Shown here: positions 44,191-53,401 of the stretch, one piece after another
How positions within the stretch are numbered: position 1 is the stretch's first letter
Layout of the letters: every line of letters begins with the position of its first letter
Assembly (NCBI GenBank): GCA_930367215.1
Contig: OV884056.1
Coordinates: 44,516,308 to 44,580,307 of the forward strand
Source of the DNA: Pollenia angustigena
Lineage: Eukaryota > Arthropoda > Insecta > Diptera > Polleniidae
DNA: 64,000 nucleotides
Direction: 5' to 3'
Made by a program: the position numbers and the translations under genes
Notes under the pieces: generated by a model
What the model was told of the DNA's origin: nothing
Seen by the model: the letters and a program-made list of their open reading frames with translations, nothing else
The model's database searches: none

Positions 44191-44764
44191 TAGATCTGCA
44201 CTCAAAAGGTTGGATAAATGTTGTCGTGATAATGATTTACCTTCAAATTATTTAAAACTTATGATTATTTGAAACTAATGAGTGATTCCTATGAGATGAA
44301 CAATAACGACATCGAATTTTTCGATGATTTAATTCTTTAATATTAATTTAAATAATTTACTTATTTATTTTTTTTTTTTTTTTTTTTTTGTTATTGAATT
44401 TTAATGTGTTTTTATTTAAAAAAAGCTTTTAGCCATTTTTTCCCGTAAATTTAGCCATTTTTGGTCACCAAGTTTTGGCAACACTGTTTTGCACAAATAA
44501 ATGTATCGAAATTGTTTTTTGCATAGCTGTGGAATTGCTACATTTTGATCTGAACCATTATATTTGTTATTGGCTAACAATATAATTATAGAAATTAAGT
44601 AAGTTTCATGACAATGGCTATATATGTAGATTTGTATATGTAGAATAGTATAATTGAAAAAAAAAAAAAAACAAATTGTGGAATAATTAAAAAAAAAAAT
44701 AAAAACACGAGTGCAAAAAAAATATTTAATGCACTAAAAAATCAAAATTAATATAAACTATAAA

Positions 44765-44950
44765 CAAGTAAGAAAGTATAGTCGGTGAAACCCGACCATA
44801 TGATACCGTACACCACAGTATTTTAAAACAAATTTTCTAGAGTGTAACCTATTTGGAACAAGTGGGTAGTGATAGACCTGCTAGAACAAAATTTTATTAT
44901 GAGATTAAAATTCATGTAAAAGTTCTTTGTGACGAATATTATTTAGATTT
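44765..44950 (-). mobile_element. Helentron-like end fragment
   Basis: AAACAAGTAAGAAAGTATAGTCGGTGAAACCCGACCATATGATACC is the reverse complement of the 3' end seen at 44,155-44,190, 57,185-57,215 and 60,610-60,650. Only the end is recognisable. Confidence 0.55.
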
Positions 44951-45330
44951 CTTTATCGATATGAGACTAGCTGACCCGACAGACGTTGTCGTGTCCAAAT
45001 TAGGGAAAATGTTTGCATTCGATTTTTAAAATCCGTTAAAAAGATACGAACATTTGAAAGAAAAATTTGTCAAATCGATGGAGCCGTTTTCTGATTTTAG
45101 GTAATTCGAAAAAGTGGGCGGGGCGAAATTTTCTTTTCGTATAAATCTAAGTTGGACCATGGCGATCATTTTAAAGAAAAAATCGTCCAAATTATATAGA
45201 TGTCATTGGTGGTGCAATATGAAAACTGGATTTCACAGTGTCACCCGCCTGAATATTCTGAAGATTCCCTAAACATTTCATCAAAATCGGCCCAGCCGTT
45301 TTGGAGTCCATACGTTACATACATACATAC
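44950..45330 (+). repeat. dispersed repeat ending in an ACAT tail
   Basis: It begins CTAGCTGACCCGACAGACGTTGTCGTG and ends AAAATCGGCCCAGCCGTTTTGGAGTCC followed by TACGTTACATACATACATAC. Repeats with this opening (GCTGACCCG...ACGTTGT), this closing phrase (ATCGG.CCAGCCGTTT.GGAG) and a simple tetranucleotide tail are widespread in arthropod genomes. I cannot say whether it is LINE- or SINE-related. Its tail is continuous, across a hAT MITE, with the ACAT array that hosts the two Waldo-like elements. Confidence 0.55.
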
Positions 45331-45881
45331 TAGAGGTCTGCTTTGAATAATTCACTTGTTTGCCTTTATTCAAAGTGCACAACATTTACTCAAATATTAA
45401 ACATTCAAAAATATAAGAAAATAGTAAACCATATACAAAAATCAGAGCAAATGAATTGAATAAAAAACTTGTTTTCTGTAAATGAATTTGAGAGTCATTC
45501 ATAAATAACAAAACATTGGAATGACCCGTTAGAGAGAGCAAGTTTACAAAAAATATTCGAATAATTTTTGAATTATTGAATGTGCATACATTTATTTGAA
45601 TACATTGACGTAATATGTGTGTAAGCTTGTGGCTTCTTTTATTTGTAAGAGTTAAGCTTACGCATACATACGTAATGTGTAGGTACAGAAATTTTATATT
45701 CAAATTATATTTGAATATTTCACTCATTTGACTTGAGTTGACTTAATTGGATGAGTTTTTATTTGTTTTGTCTTTGGTTTTTCTTTCATTTGTTTCGTTA
45801 TTATTGGGTGCTCGACACATTGTAGTTAAAAAACAAATGAGTGTGTTGAAATTGGTTTTTATTTATTCTTGCAGACCTCTA
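45331..45881. mobile_element. hAT MITE inside the ACAT microsatellite
   Basis: The ends are TAGAGGTCTGC and GCAGACCTCTA, flanked by ATACATAC on both sides (45,323-45,330 and 45,882-45,889). The 8-bp flank fits hAT, though the flank is itself microsatellite so duplication cannot be proved. The interior is AT-rich with inverted TTCAAAT and ATTTGAA words and no transposase. Confidence 0.75.
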
Positions 45882-46053
45882 ATACATACATACATACATA
45901 CATACATACATACATACATGCATACATACATACATACATACATACATACATACATACATACATACATACATACATACATACATACATACATACATACATA
46001 CATACATACATACATACATACATACATACATACATACATACATACATACATAC
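45882..46053 (+). repeat. (ACAT)n microsatellite, about 43 units
   Basis: An almost perfect ATAC/ACAT array with one GCAT variant near 45,919. The open frames of YIHT or MYVC repeats across it are artefacts. It forms the 5' border of the truncated Waldo-like element. Confidence 0.95.
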
Positions 46054-47886
46054 TTTTCCTTACCTCAATGCGCAGAGGATTGTGACCTTTTCTCGCACAA
46101 AGAGGTAATTGATGTAAGTCGCACATTAAAAAAACGCAAGGCACCAGGACCAGATGGGATCCCGAACGAGATCGTGTCCCTGGTGTGTGAGCATTGGCCC
46201 GATATATTTAAGGATACTTTTAACCGTTGCCTTAAAATGGGAATCTTTCCAAGGGCGTGGAAAAAACAATACCTTGTATTGCTACGTAAAGCTGACAAGC
46301 CATTGAATAATCCATCTTCATATAGACCCCTATGTCTATTGGATACCTGTGGAAAGTTCTTGGAGAAATTACTGCTGAATAGACTTGAGATTGAAATAAA
46401 TAGAAACGGCGGATTCTCAAACATGCAGTTTGGGTTTGTAAAAGGAAAATCAACTATTGGTGCTATCCGTGAGGTTGTGAATACTGCGGGGAAAGCCATG
46501 GAGAATATGAGATTCTGTTCCATCGTAACTCTGGACATTAAAAATGCTTTTAATTCTGCGAGCTGGAATGTAATCCGTCAAACAATGCGAGATCGAAATT
46601 TTTCGGAATACTTGATCAGGATGGTAGATAGTTATCTGCAGGACAGAATACTGGAATATGAAATAGAAGGTGGAGTAAACTATTACGAAGTGTCTGCTGG
46701 TGTCCCACAAGGCTCTATTCTTGGTCCATTCCTGTGGAACCTAATGTATGACGGGCTGTTGAGTATGAACTTACCAGTGGGTTCGAAACTAATAGGTTAC
46801 GCAGATGATGTGGCTCTATTAGTGGACCAACCCTCTACACCGTTGATAGAGATAGTGACAAATGACTGTCTAGCGAGAGTTAGTAGGTGGTTGAGATCTA
46901 AGGGTCTGACACTTGCGGCAAATAAAACGGAAGCAATTCTTGTAACCAAACGAAGATCTTTCGGATATCCGATACTAAAGGTCGAAGGATATGAGCTGAC
47001 TATCAACAAAAACTTGAAATACTTGGGAGTTATCTTGGATAACAAGTTATCTTTTGAACCACACATCAGGATGGTAACTGAAAAAGCTCTGGGAACAGCG
47101 GCGAAGCTAGCCAGAATAATGCCAAATATTAGGGGTCCAGGACAAACCACCAGACGATTAATTGCCACGGTAGCATACTCACAGGTGCTTTACGCAGCTC
47201 CTGCTTTCAGTGATGCTGTCAAAAACAACAGGAAACTAAGGGATATCCTGGAAAAAGTGCATAGGACTTGCTCGATACGAATAACGTCAGCATACCGGAC
47301 TATATCCAGCGCGGCCGTGGCTGTACTCGCTGGTGTACCACCGATCGATCTGTTACTGACCGAAAGAAAAGAAATATATGAAAGACGAGAAAATATAACA
47401 CATGCGGGTGAAAACTTCGATGGTAGAGAAAAGACACGTATAAAAGATGATGCAAGGGATAGGCTGCTCCAAGCTTGGCAAGTACTATGGGATGAAACGG
47501 ATAAGGGTAGATATACCCACACTCTTATTCCGAATATAGGGCCTTGGATGGATAGAAAACATGGGGAAATTAATTACTTTCTTACCCAGATATTTAGTGG
47601 GCATGGCAACTTTGGAACATACCTAAAACGTTTCGGGAAGAGGGAATCGGATGTTTGCGACCTCTGCTGTAGCTCCGAGGACAACGTTGAACATACTGTT
47701 GTAAAATGCGGCTTTTCGAGGAGCAGAGGAAACATATTTCAGGAATTGTCTGAGAATATCAAGATAGCTGATATATTTAACTTAATGCTATCAACCCCGG
47801 AGAAATGGAAGCAATATTCACGTGCAATTGAATCTATTCTGAGGGCGAAAATGGAATGGCAACGAGCACAGGCGCCGAACCCCTAA
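46054..47886 (+). pseudogene. R1-clade ORF2, reverse transcriptase to C-terminus (5'-truncated)
   Basis: One open frame runs from the ACAT border to the stop at 47,884-47,886, about 610 codons with no internal stop. It lacks the endonuclease and the N-terminal RT region. Motifs are KAPGPDGIPNE at about 46,145, SSYRPLCLLDTCGKFLEK, TLDIKNAFNSASW (palm Asp), SAGVPQGSILGPFLWNLMYD and GYADDVALLVD (catalytic pair near 46,800). LKYLGVILDNKLSF follows. The C-terminal zinc knuckle is CDLCCSSEDNVEHTVVKC near 47,660. The RT and thumb closely parallel the ORF2 at 50,173-53,154, identifying the R1 clade. The frame has no true start codon; the first ATG falls inside the RT. Without an endonuclease and ORF1 it is dead on arrival, but its open frame implies a fairly recent insertion. 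Confidence 0.85.
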
Positions 47887-48057
47887 TCTCATACGGATGT
47901 ATGCTGGACGGGGGAGTAGGAAAAGGTGATGGTTGATGACCAGTAAAATGAACTCCACCCCGAAGTAATGCTAGAGTGGTTCCGGGGTGGTGGTTCCGGT
48001 GTAGGGCCACTAGTTGATAGCTCGCTATCACTACGTCCAATTTATAAAAAAAAAAAA
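46054..48057 (+). mobile_element. Waldo-like R1-clade LINE, 5'-truncated copy
   Basis: It starts abruptly in ORF2 next to the ACAT array and ends in a run of 12 A (48,046-48,057), followed directly by a second ACAT array (48,058-48,120). The 3' untranslated region is 47,887-48,045. Location between ACAT repeats on both sides fits the (ACAY)n target of the Waldo lineage of R1-clade elements. It is a different subfamily from the copy downstream, as ORF2 differs throughout. Confidence 0.85.
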
Positions 48058-48130
48058 CATACATACATACATACATACATACATACATACATACATACAT
48101 ACATACATACATACATACACACATACATCC
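48058..48130 (+). repeat. (ACAT)n microsatellite between two LINEs
   Basis: About 60 bp of ACAT units, with one CACACAT variant near 48,117, lie between the A tail of the first LINE and the start of the second. The last ten bases, ACATACATCC (48,121-48,130), recur after the second element at 53,343-53,352. Confidence 0.9.
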
Positions 48131-48814
48131 TGATAGGGCTGGCTCAGGCTACTATCGGGGTCAGCAGGTGGCGGATCGCTGAATGGCCTGCAGATATGTA
48201 GGTTCGCTGCGAATATCTAATAAGCAGTCCACGACCAAGAGCGGCAGGGTATGAGGGTACACCATAAAAAGGTGTTAATGCCCGTAGAAGACTATGCGAC
48301 GTGGCGAGTGGGTACCGCCACTAAATAAGTATCCTCCATGGGGGTGCACTCAAGAGAGGTGCAGTTGGGAGAGTGACGCCTCCGTGGTTCCCCCAGTCAT
48401 TCTTTCCGCCGAAGGGCATTAAGATCAAGTCCAGTACGGTCTTAATTATGGTATTTCTGGAAAACTGGCACGATTTGACATAAACCTGGGCTGACAGCTG
48501 TGGTATTCTGGAACCTGAGTATGCAGAAGTGGAATTCTGCAAAAATGGCTTCCCGGCTAATGCTACAACTGCCTCCGTCCCACCAAAACCTAGCAAGTCT
48601 CAAAGTACTTTCGAGGTTCGTCGCCGTTAAGTTGGTGCTTGCAGGATCGGATGTTTGTTCCCGACTTACACGGATCTGGCTCTGAACAGAAGGTTTCATA
48701 AGAACCTTTTGTCAACCCTCGCATGGCCTCACTGCTTGCAAAGACAACCATGGGATCTTGACGTGACTGCATAATCGAATCGGAGATAGAGGCTTTGAGT
48801 TGGGACCCAATAAC
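48131..48814 (+). promoter_or_regulatory. 5' leader of the Waldo-like element
   Basis: A GC-richer 684-bp leader without long open frames, including GGTGGCGGATCGC, CGACGTGGCGAGTGGGTACC and CTCCGTGGTTCCCCCAG. LINE leaders usually hold an internal promoter. No motif was identified that proves this, so the promoter role is inference from position. Confidence 0.5.
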
Positions 48815-50176
48815 ATGAATTTTGAAAACAAACAACAAGGAGATATCGTGAAGATGAGAGATGAAAGGGGCGTAGAGAGCCCATTCGCAAGGAGTTCTGT
48901 GATAATGAGATCACCAACAGCAACTGTGGCAAGTGAGACATCTAGCAGCTGCGAAAATCCAAGTAGTAAAAATATGGACAAGTTAGGTGGTAAAATTAAG
49001 AGACTAATTGATTTTCTTAAAGGGAAAACTAACGTGCATAAGGAGATTGTTACACTTTCTCGTGAGATAGAGGCGCTGTTTATGCAAGTGTCGGAAGAGA
49101 ATAATAGTGCGACCGCAAAAAGTGACGAAACCGTACTTATTAGCACGCATACCCAAACAGAGGAGGCATTATGGCCAAAACTACCGCAAATAGCTGCTCC
49201 CAAACGGAAGAGAGATATCACAACCCTCAGCCCAAAAGAGAACAAGCCAAAGAAGAAAAAGGATACTATCCAAAAGATAACTGGTAATGGTGTAGAAAAC
49301 TGTACAATGGGCAATACTGTTTTGACAGACACCATAGCCGAAATATCGCAAGGTGAAAGGACCAACTCTGATTGGGTCAAAGTTCGCCCAAGGGCTAAAA
49401 ATAGAAAGAAACCTGTTAAGACAAGGAATAGAAGGAAAACGGGCCGCCCAGATGCACTTGTAATCCAGACATGTGGAGAAACCTCGTACGCCGACATACT
49501 AAAGAAAGTAAAAAGAGATCCTAAGTTGGAAATTCTTGGCCAGAATGTAAATAATATAAGGAAAACTGCGAGAGGTGAACTTCTTCTGGAGCTTAATAAG
49601 CCTGCGCATCAGAGTACATGTGAGTTTAGGCACACAATAGAAGAAGTCCCTGGCACGACGGCAGAAGTTCGGGCGTTGACTCATGAAATAGTTCTCGAAA
49701 TAAGAGATATTGATGAGGTTACAGATAGAGAAGACGTTTACGAGGCGTTAGTGAACCTATCTGAAGAGTTCAAAACACTGCAGCTTTCTGCAATAAAATC
49801 TTTGAGGAGAGCTTACGGAGGTACACAAACGGCCACCATTAGCCTTAGTACTGGATTAGCAAACAGACTACTGGAAGTCGCTAAAATCCGCATCGGATGG
49901 GTCCGGTGCCGAATACGAGAAAAAATAAGCCCAAGAAGATGCTTTAAATGTCTAGACTTTGGTCATCCAACTTCTAATTGCAGAAGTCAATTTGATCATT
50001 CGGGCAAATGCCTACGGTGTGGAGGAACTGGACACAAAATAAAAACGTGTAAGGAAAGCCCCGTTTGTATGCTTTGTAGTAGTGCTGCCTCTAGCACCAA
50101 GAGCGACCATGTAACAGGATGCGCAATTTGTCCATACTATCAAAAAGCGCTTCAGTCCCTTAAAACTGGAAAATGA
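48815..50176 (+). CDS. Waldo-like ORF1 protein, gag-like with CCHC knuckles
   Basis: This 453-residue protein is expected to bind element RNA and form the ribonucleoprotein. I chose the ATG at 48,815 because the only upstream in-frame candidate (48,800) is TTG and an in-frame stop lies at 48,764. The N-terminal half is charged and Ser/Thr-rich, with a Lys/Arg stretch near residue 150 (KRKRDITT..., KKKKDT) that may be a nuclear localisation signal. The C-terminal ~90 residues hold three zinc knuckles: CFKCLDFGHPTSNC, CLRCGGTGHKIKTC, and CMLCSSAASS...HVTGC. Three CCHC-type motifs at the C-terminus are standard for R1-clade ORF1. The stop TGA overlaps the ORF2 start in ATGA, so ORF2 is probably translated by termination-reinitiation. 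No frame defects seen. Confidence 0.9.
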   Translation: MNFENKQQGDIVKMRDERGVESPFARSSVIMRSPTATVASETSSSCENPSSKNMDKLGGKIKRLIDFLKGKTNVHKEIVTLSREIEALFMQVSEENNSATAKSDETVLISTHTQTEEALWPKLPQIAAPKRKRDITTLSPKENKPKKKKDTIQKITGNGVENCTMGNTVLTDTIAEISQGERTNSDWVKVRPRAKNRKKPVKTRNRRKTGRPDALVIQTCGETSYADILKKVKRDPKLEILGQNVNNIRKTARGELLLELNKPAHQSTCEFRHTIEEVPGTTAEVRALTHEIVLEIRDIDEVTDREDVYEALVNLSEEFKTLQLSAIKSLRRAYGGTQTATISLSTGLANRLLEVAKIRIGWVRCRIREKISPRRCFKCLDFGHPTSNCRSQFDHSGKCLRCGGTGHKIKTCKESPVCMLCSSAASSTKSDHVTGCAICPYYQKALQSLKTGK

Positions 50177-53154
50177 GAATACTCCAAATAAATCTCAACC
50201 ACTGTCAAGCCGCCCAAGAGCTGCTAAAACAGAATGTTCGTGAATTAAATGTCGACATCGCCATACTCAGTGAACAATATCAAAACGTTGAATCCCCAAA
50301 CTGGGTGTCTGATGGTTCAAACACTTCAGCAATCTGGTCGGTCAACAAGTTATTACTACAGGACAAAACAACACCACAATGTGGATTTACCCGCGCCACA
50401 GTTTCTGGAATACACATCTACAGTTGCTATATTCCACCAAGATACACTATAGGAGAATTCGAAACCATTATCGACAACATAGTCTCTGATGCGATCCCTA
50501 GAAATCCTGTACTAATTGCAGGTGATTTCAATGCATGGGCTACTGACTGGGGCAGCTCCCGCACAGATGGAAGAGGTAGGATACTACTTGAAGCATTTTC
50601 GGTACTTGGCGTGGTGTTAATGAACACAGGAAATGAGCAAACTTTTAGAAGAGGAGAAAGTGGGTCAATTATTGACATAGCTTTTGCCAGCAGTAGTATT
50701 GTAAGTCGAGTAAAATGGAATCTGTCTGATATTTACACACACAGCGATCACTATGCCATAACCATAGACATAGCACTTGACAAACCACCCGTACCTGTCA
50801 ATATTCGGACAAAAAAGTTGGCAGGCTGGAAAGTTAACACATTTGATAAAGATGTATTCAAAACCACAATGGAGGACCTTAACCTGTATGGCCAACCTGA
50901 AGCTATGGCAGAACAATTAGTTAACAGAATCTCCCGAGCATGTGATGCATCCATGGTGAGAAGGAAAAACAGCATTAATAAGCAACCAGTCTATTGGTGG
51001 AATGAAGAAATAGCCCAGCTGAGATCAGAATGTCTGCATGCTAGGCGACAATATACGAGAACGCGAGGCAGACCGGAGAATGAAATTCATCACCAAACGT
51101 TTAAAGCTAAGAGAAAATCGCTTAAGTTAGCGATACGTAGAAGCAAGAGAAGATGTTTTCTTGATATCTGTGATGATCTTGAGAATAACCCATGGGGACT
51201 TGCCTACAAATTGGTAACAAAGAAACTTAAATGTTTTAATCCCTCAGCACCTACAGATGAGTCAGTCCTTAAAGGAATCGTGGAACACCTTTTTCCTTAT
51301 GAAACACCGACTTCCTTTGATAATAACATACATGAAGAGTTATATAACTATCCCCTCGTGACAAATTCTGAAATCGAAGATGCAATCGTAAAATTCCAAG
51401 ATAAGAAAGCTCCGGGTTTGGACTGTATACCAAACCTTGTACTGAAGGAAGCCTTCAAGTGCTGTCCAAACCAATTTACATTCCTGATAAATGCGTGTTT
51501 GAGACAAGGCAAATTTCCATCAATGTGGAAGAGACAGAAACTGGTTTTGTTGCCAAAGGATAACAAACCTCTTGATGAACCGTCCTCCTATCGACCTCTC
51601 TGTATGATAGACACAAGCGGAAAATTGTTTGAGAGCATCATCTGCAAAAGATTGGAAACCTTTGTCAAGACCGCCGGAGGTATATCGGATAACCAATTCG
51701 GCTTCAGGAAAGCGAAGTCAACTGTAGATGCCATCAACGTTGTTGTAGAAACTGCATCCAAGGCAATTGAAGGGAAGTGCTGGAAAAATGGTGCAAAAGA
51801 GTACTGTGTAGTCGTCACACTGGATGTAAAAAACGCCTTCAACACGGCTAATTGGGAGGTCATTGTGAATACCCTTACCCGATTGAATATTCCGCCATAC
51901 TTATTGGCCATAATAAGGGATTATTTCCGAAACAGAGTCCTGTTTTATGATACAGATAGAGGAATAAAGCAGCATCAGGTGACGACGGGCGTTCCCCAAG
52001 GATCTGTCCTTGGGCCACTGCTATGGAACGTAATGTATGATGGTGTACTAAAGCTAAAACTACCTGAAAGGGCTTCAATCGTTGGGTTTGCCGACGATTT
52101 AGCATTACTGTTTGTAGCCAAGGAGCTACAAGAAGCGGAAACTGTTACCAATTCTAGTATACAAGTCGTTCGATCCTGGCTCTCATCTGTGGGACTAACC
52201 TTAGCCGATCATAAAACCGAAGCGGTACTAATCAGTAGTCGAAAATCAAGAGAAACGTTAAAGCTAAAAATTGGAACATGCTGCATAGAGACAACACCGT
52301 ATCTTAAATATCTTGGCGTTATGATTGATTGTCGTCTCTCGTTTAACGATCATTTGCAGTACGTAAGTTCAAAAACTACGAAAACATGTCTAGCATTGTC
52401 CCGAATAATGCCAAACACAAGGGGTCCAAAATATCTACAGAGAAAACTCTTATCGGAAGTTGTCAAAAGTACGATCCTGTATGCTTCCCCCATATGGTCA
52501 GACTCTTTGAAGTATTCAACTTATGCTAAACTCATTACATCAGTGTATAGGCTTTCTGCCCTACGAGTATGCTGTGCGTTTCGGACTGTGTCAGACGAAG
52601 TAGCTTTTGTTATTGCTGGTCTGATACCAATCGACCTGCAAGCTCGAGATTTTAAAAACATAGCACCTGCAGCAGAAACTGTAGATAGTGTGAATATTCG
52701 CAGGATGTCGAGGAACATAACTATTGCTAAATGGCAAGCACGTTGGTCAACATCCGACAAGGGCAGATGGACGTATAAGTTAATCCCCAACATTGAGGCC
52801 TGGTTTTACCGGAAACATGGTGACTTAAATTTTTATCTAACGCAAATGTTAAGTGGACATGGTTGCTTTAAGTCGTATCTGCATCGTTTTAAAATTGAGA
52901 GGGATCCGTTCTGTCCATACTGTACTGGTGATGTGGAAGAGGATGCCGAACATGTATTTTTCATTTGTCCTCGGTTCAATGATGAGAGGGCTAACTTGGA
53001 AGTGTTACTAGGATGTAGTGTCGGACCGACAAACATTGTATATAAAATGTTGTCGTCCTTGGCTAATTGGGAGCATGTATGTAATTATGTGAAATTGGTT
53101 CTAATTGAACTTCGTAGGGAAGAAAGGATACGAAGGGAAATCGGATTAGTCTAG
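50173..53154 (+). CDS. Waldo-like ORF2: endonuclease and reverse transcriptase
   Basis: 993 residues that nick the target and copy element RNA at the nick. Domain order: APE-type endonuclease, residues 1-215, starting RILQINLNHCQAAQELL, with LIAGDFNAW near 115 and THSDHYAITI near 188. RT, about residues 400-690, with KKAPGLDCIPN, SYRPLCMIDTSGKLFE, VVTLDVKNAFNTANW, TTGVPQGSVLGPLLWNVMYD near 605 and GFADDLALLF near 638 (catalytic Asp pair). A thumb with LKYLGVMIDCRLSF follows. Near residue 913 is a C-terminal zinc knuckle CPYCTGDVEEDAEHVFFIC. All catalytic motifs I can judge are present, and the length is normal for R1-clade ORF2. It overlaps ORF1 by ATGA. It lies next to ACAT repeats, the presumed endonuclease target. 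Start and stop are unambiguous. Confidence 0.93.
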   Translation: MRILQINLNHCQAAQELLKQNVRELNVDIAILSEQYQNVESPNWVSDGSNTSAIWSVNKLLLQDKTTPQCGFTRATVSGIHIYSCYIPPRYTIGEFETIIDNIVSDAIPRNPVLIAGDFNAWATDWGSSRTDGRGRILLEAFSVLGVVLMNTGNEQTFRRGESGSIIDIAFASSSIVSRVKWNLSDIYTHSDHYAITIDIALDKPPVPVNIRTKKLAGWKVNTFDKDVFKTTMEDLNLYGQPEAMAEQLVNRISRACDASMVRRKNSINKQPVYWWNEEIAQLRSECLHARRQYTRTRGRPENEIHHQTFKAKRKSLKLAIRRSKRRCFLDICDDLENNPWGLAYKLVTKKLKCFNPSAPTDESVLKGIVEHLFPYETPTSFDNNIHEELYNYPLVTNSEIEDAIVKFQDKKAPGLDCIPNLVLKEAFKCCPNQFTFLINACLRQGKFPSMWKRQKLVLLPKDNKPLDEPSSYRPLCMIDTSGKLFESIICKRLETFVKTAGGISDNQFGFRKAKSTVDAINVVVETASKAIEGKCWKNGAKEYCVVVTLDVKNAFNTANWEVIVNTLTRLNIPPYLLAIIRDYFRNRVLFYDTDRGIKQHQVTTGVPQGSVLGPLLWNVMYDGVLKLKLPERASIVGFADDLALLFVAKELQEAETVTNSSIQVVRSWLSSVGLTLADHKTEAVLISSRKSRETLKLKIGTCCIETTPYLKYLGVMIDCRLSFNDHLQYVSSKTTKTCLALSRIMPNTRGPKYLQRKLLSEVVKSTILYASPIWSDSLKYSTYAKLITSVYRLSALRVCCAFRTVSDEVAFVIAGLIPIDLQARDFKNIAPAAETVDSVNIRRMSRNITIAKWQARWSTSDKGRWTYKLIPNIEAWFYRKHGDLNFYLTQMLSGHGCFKSYLHRFKIERDPFCPYCTGDVEEDAEHVFFICPRFNDERANLEVLLGCSVGPTNIVYKMLSSLANWEHVCNYVKLVLIELRREERIRREIGLV

Positions 53155-53339
53155 TGTAGGTTTCTACCTTTTCCCACCCTGTGAGGTAATGCTTTGCGGT
53201 AATTCCACAGGGACTCTTGGGCTGGTGAAACGATGTTGTTTTAGCGTGTTAAAGTCTCGCACTCCTGGCACTACCATCTGGCCAGGGTCTTTTGATGATT
53301 TTTTCCTCGTATAAAAAAAAAAAAAAAAAAAAAAAAAAA
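53155..53339 (+). other. 3' untranslated region and A tail of the Waldo-like element
   Basis: 158 bp of moderate GC followed by 27 A. It shows loose resemblance to the 3' region of the first copy. In R1-clade elements this region is recognised by the reverse transcriptase; no structure was assigned here. Confidence 0.6.
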
Positions 53340-53401
53340 CATACATACATCCTATTTTATATATATATATATATAATAGGATGTATGTATGTATGTATGT
53401 A
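53340..53401. repeat. palindromic ACAT/ATGT microsatellite with TA core
   Basis: The order is ACATACATACATCCTATT, then a (TA)n core of about 18 bp, then AATAGGATGTATGTATGTATGTATGT. The two sides are exact reverse complements, so the right edge of the target array is an extended hairpin. Its left half holds the 3' copy of the Waldo target duplication. Confidence 0.85.

Larger units (their letters stand above)
43332..44486. mobile_element. decayed hAT element with subterminal repeats
   Basis: The inverted ends are CAGTGTTGCCAA and TTGGCAACACTG. The 8-bp target duplication has one mismatch (TTTTTCAC at 43,324-43,331, TTTTGCAC at 44,487-44,494). The word TTTAGCCATTTTT or a variant recurs about five times inside the left end and twice inside the right end, probably transposase binding sites. 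A transposase remnant lies at about 43,560-43,860. A Helentron-like repeat (43,893-44,190) has inserted inside. Confidence 0.85.
48131..53339 (+). mobile_element. Waldo-like R1-clade LINE, full length
   Basis: A 5.2-kb element with leader (48,131-48,814), ORF1, ORF2, a 158-bp 3' untranslated region and a 27-base A tail (53,313-53,339). The word ACATACATCC lies immediately before it and again just after the tail, a target duplication that includes the right edge of the ACAT array. Insertion in ACAT repeats matches the known (ACAY)n specificity of Waldo elements. The protein motifs place it in the R1 clade. Both frames are open with no visible defects, so it is the best candidate for a recently or currently mobile element here. 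Confidence 0.9.

Noticed and set aside
45747..46144. Long frames of YIHT or MYVC repeats on both strands
   Set aside because: They are translations of the (ACAT)n microsatellite, whose 4-bp unit is open in several frames; not genes.
46174..46176. Start of the truncated ORF2 at 46,174
   Set aside because: The codon is GTG and the frame is open back to the microsatellite; the copy is 5'-truncated and has no genuine start.
48800..48814. ORF1 start at 48,800
   Set aside because: That codon is TTG; the first in-frame ATG after the upstream stop is at 48,815.
48712..49497. 261-codon minus-strand frame opposite Waldo ORF1
   Set aside because: A shadow of ORF1; hydrophobic composition reflects the complement of a Lys/Glu-rich coding strand.
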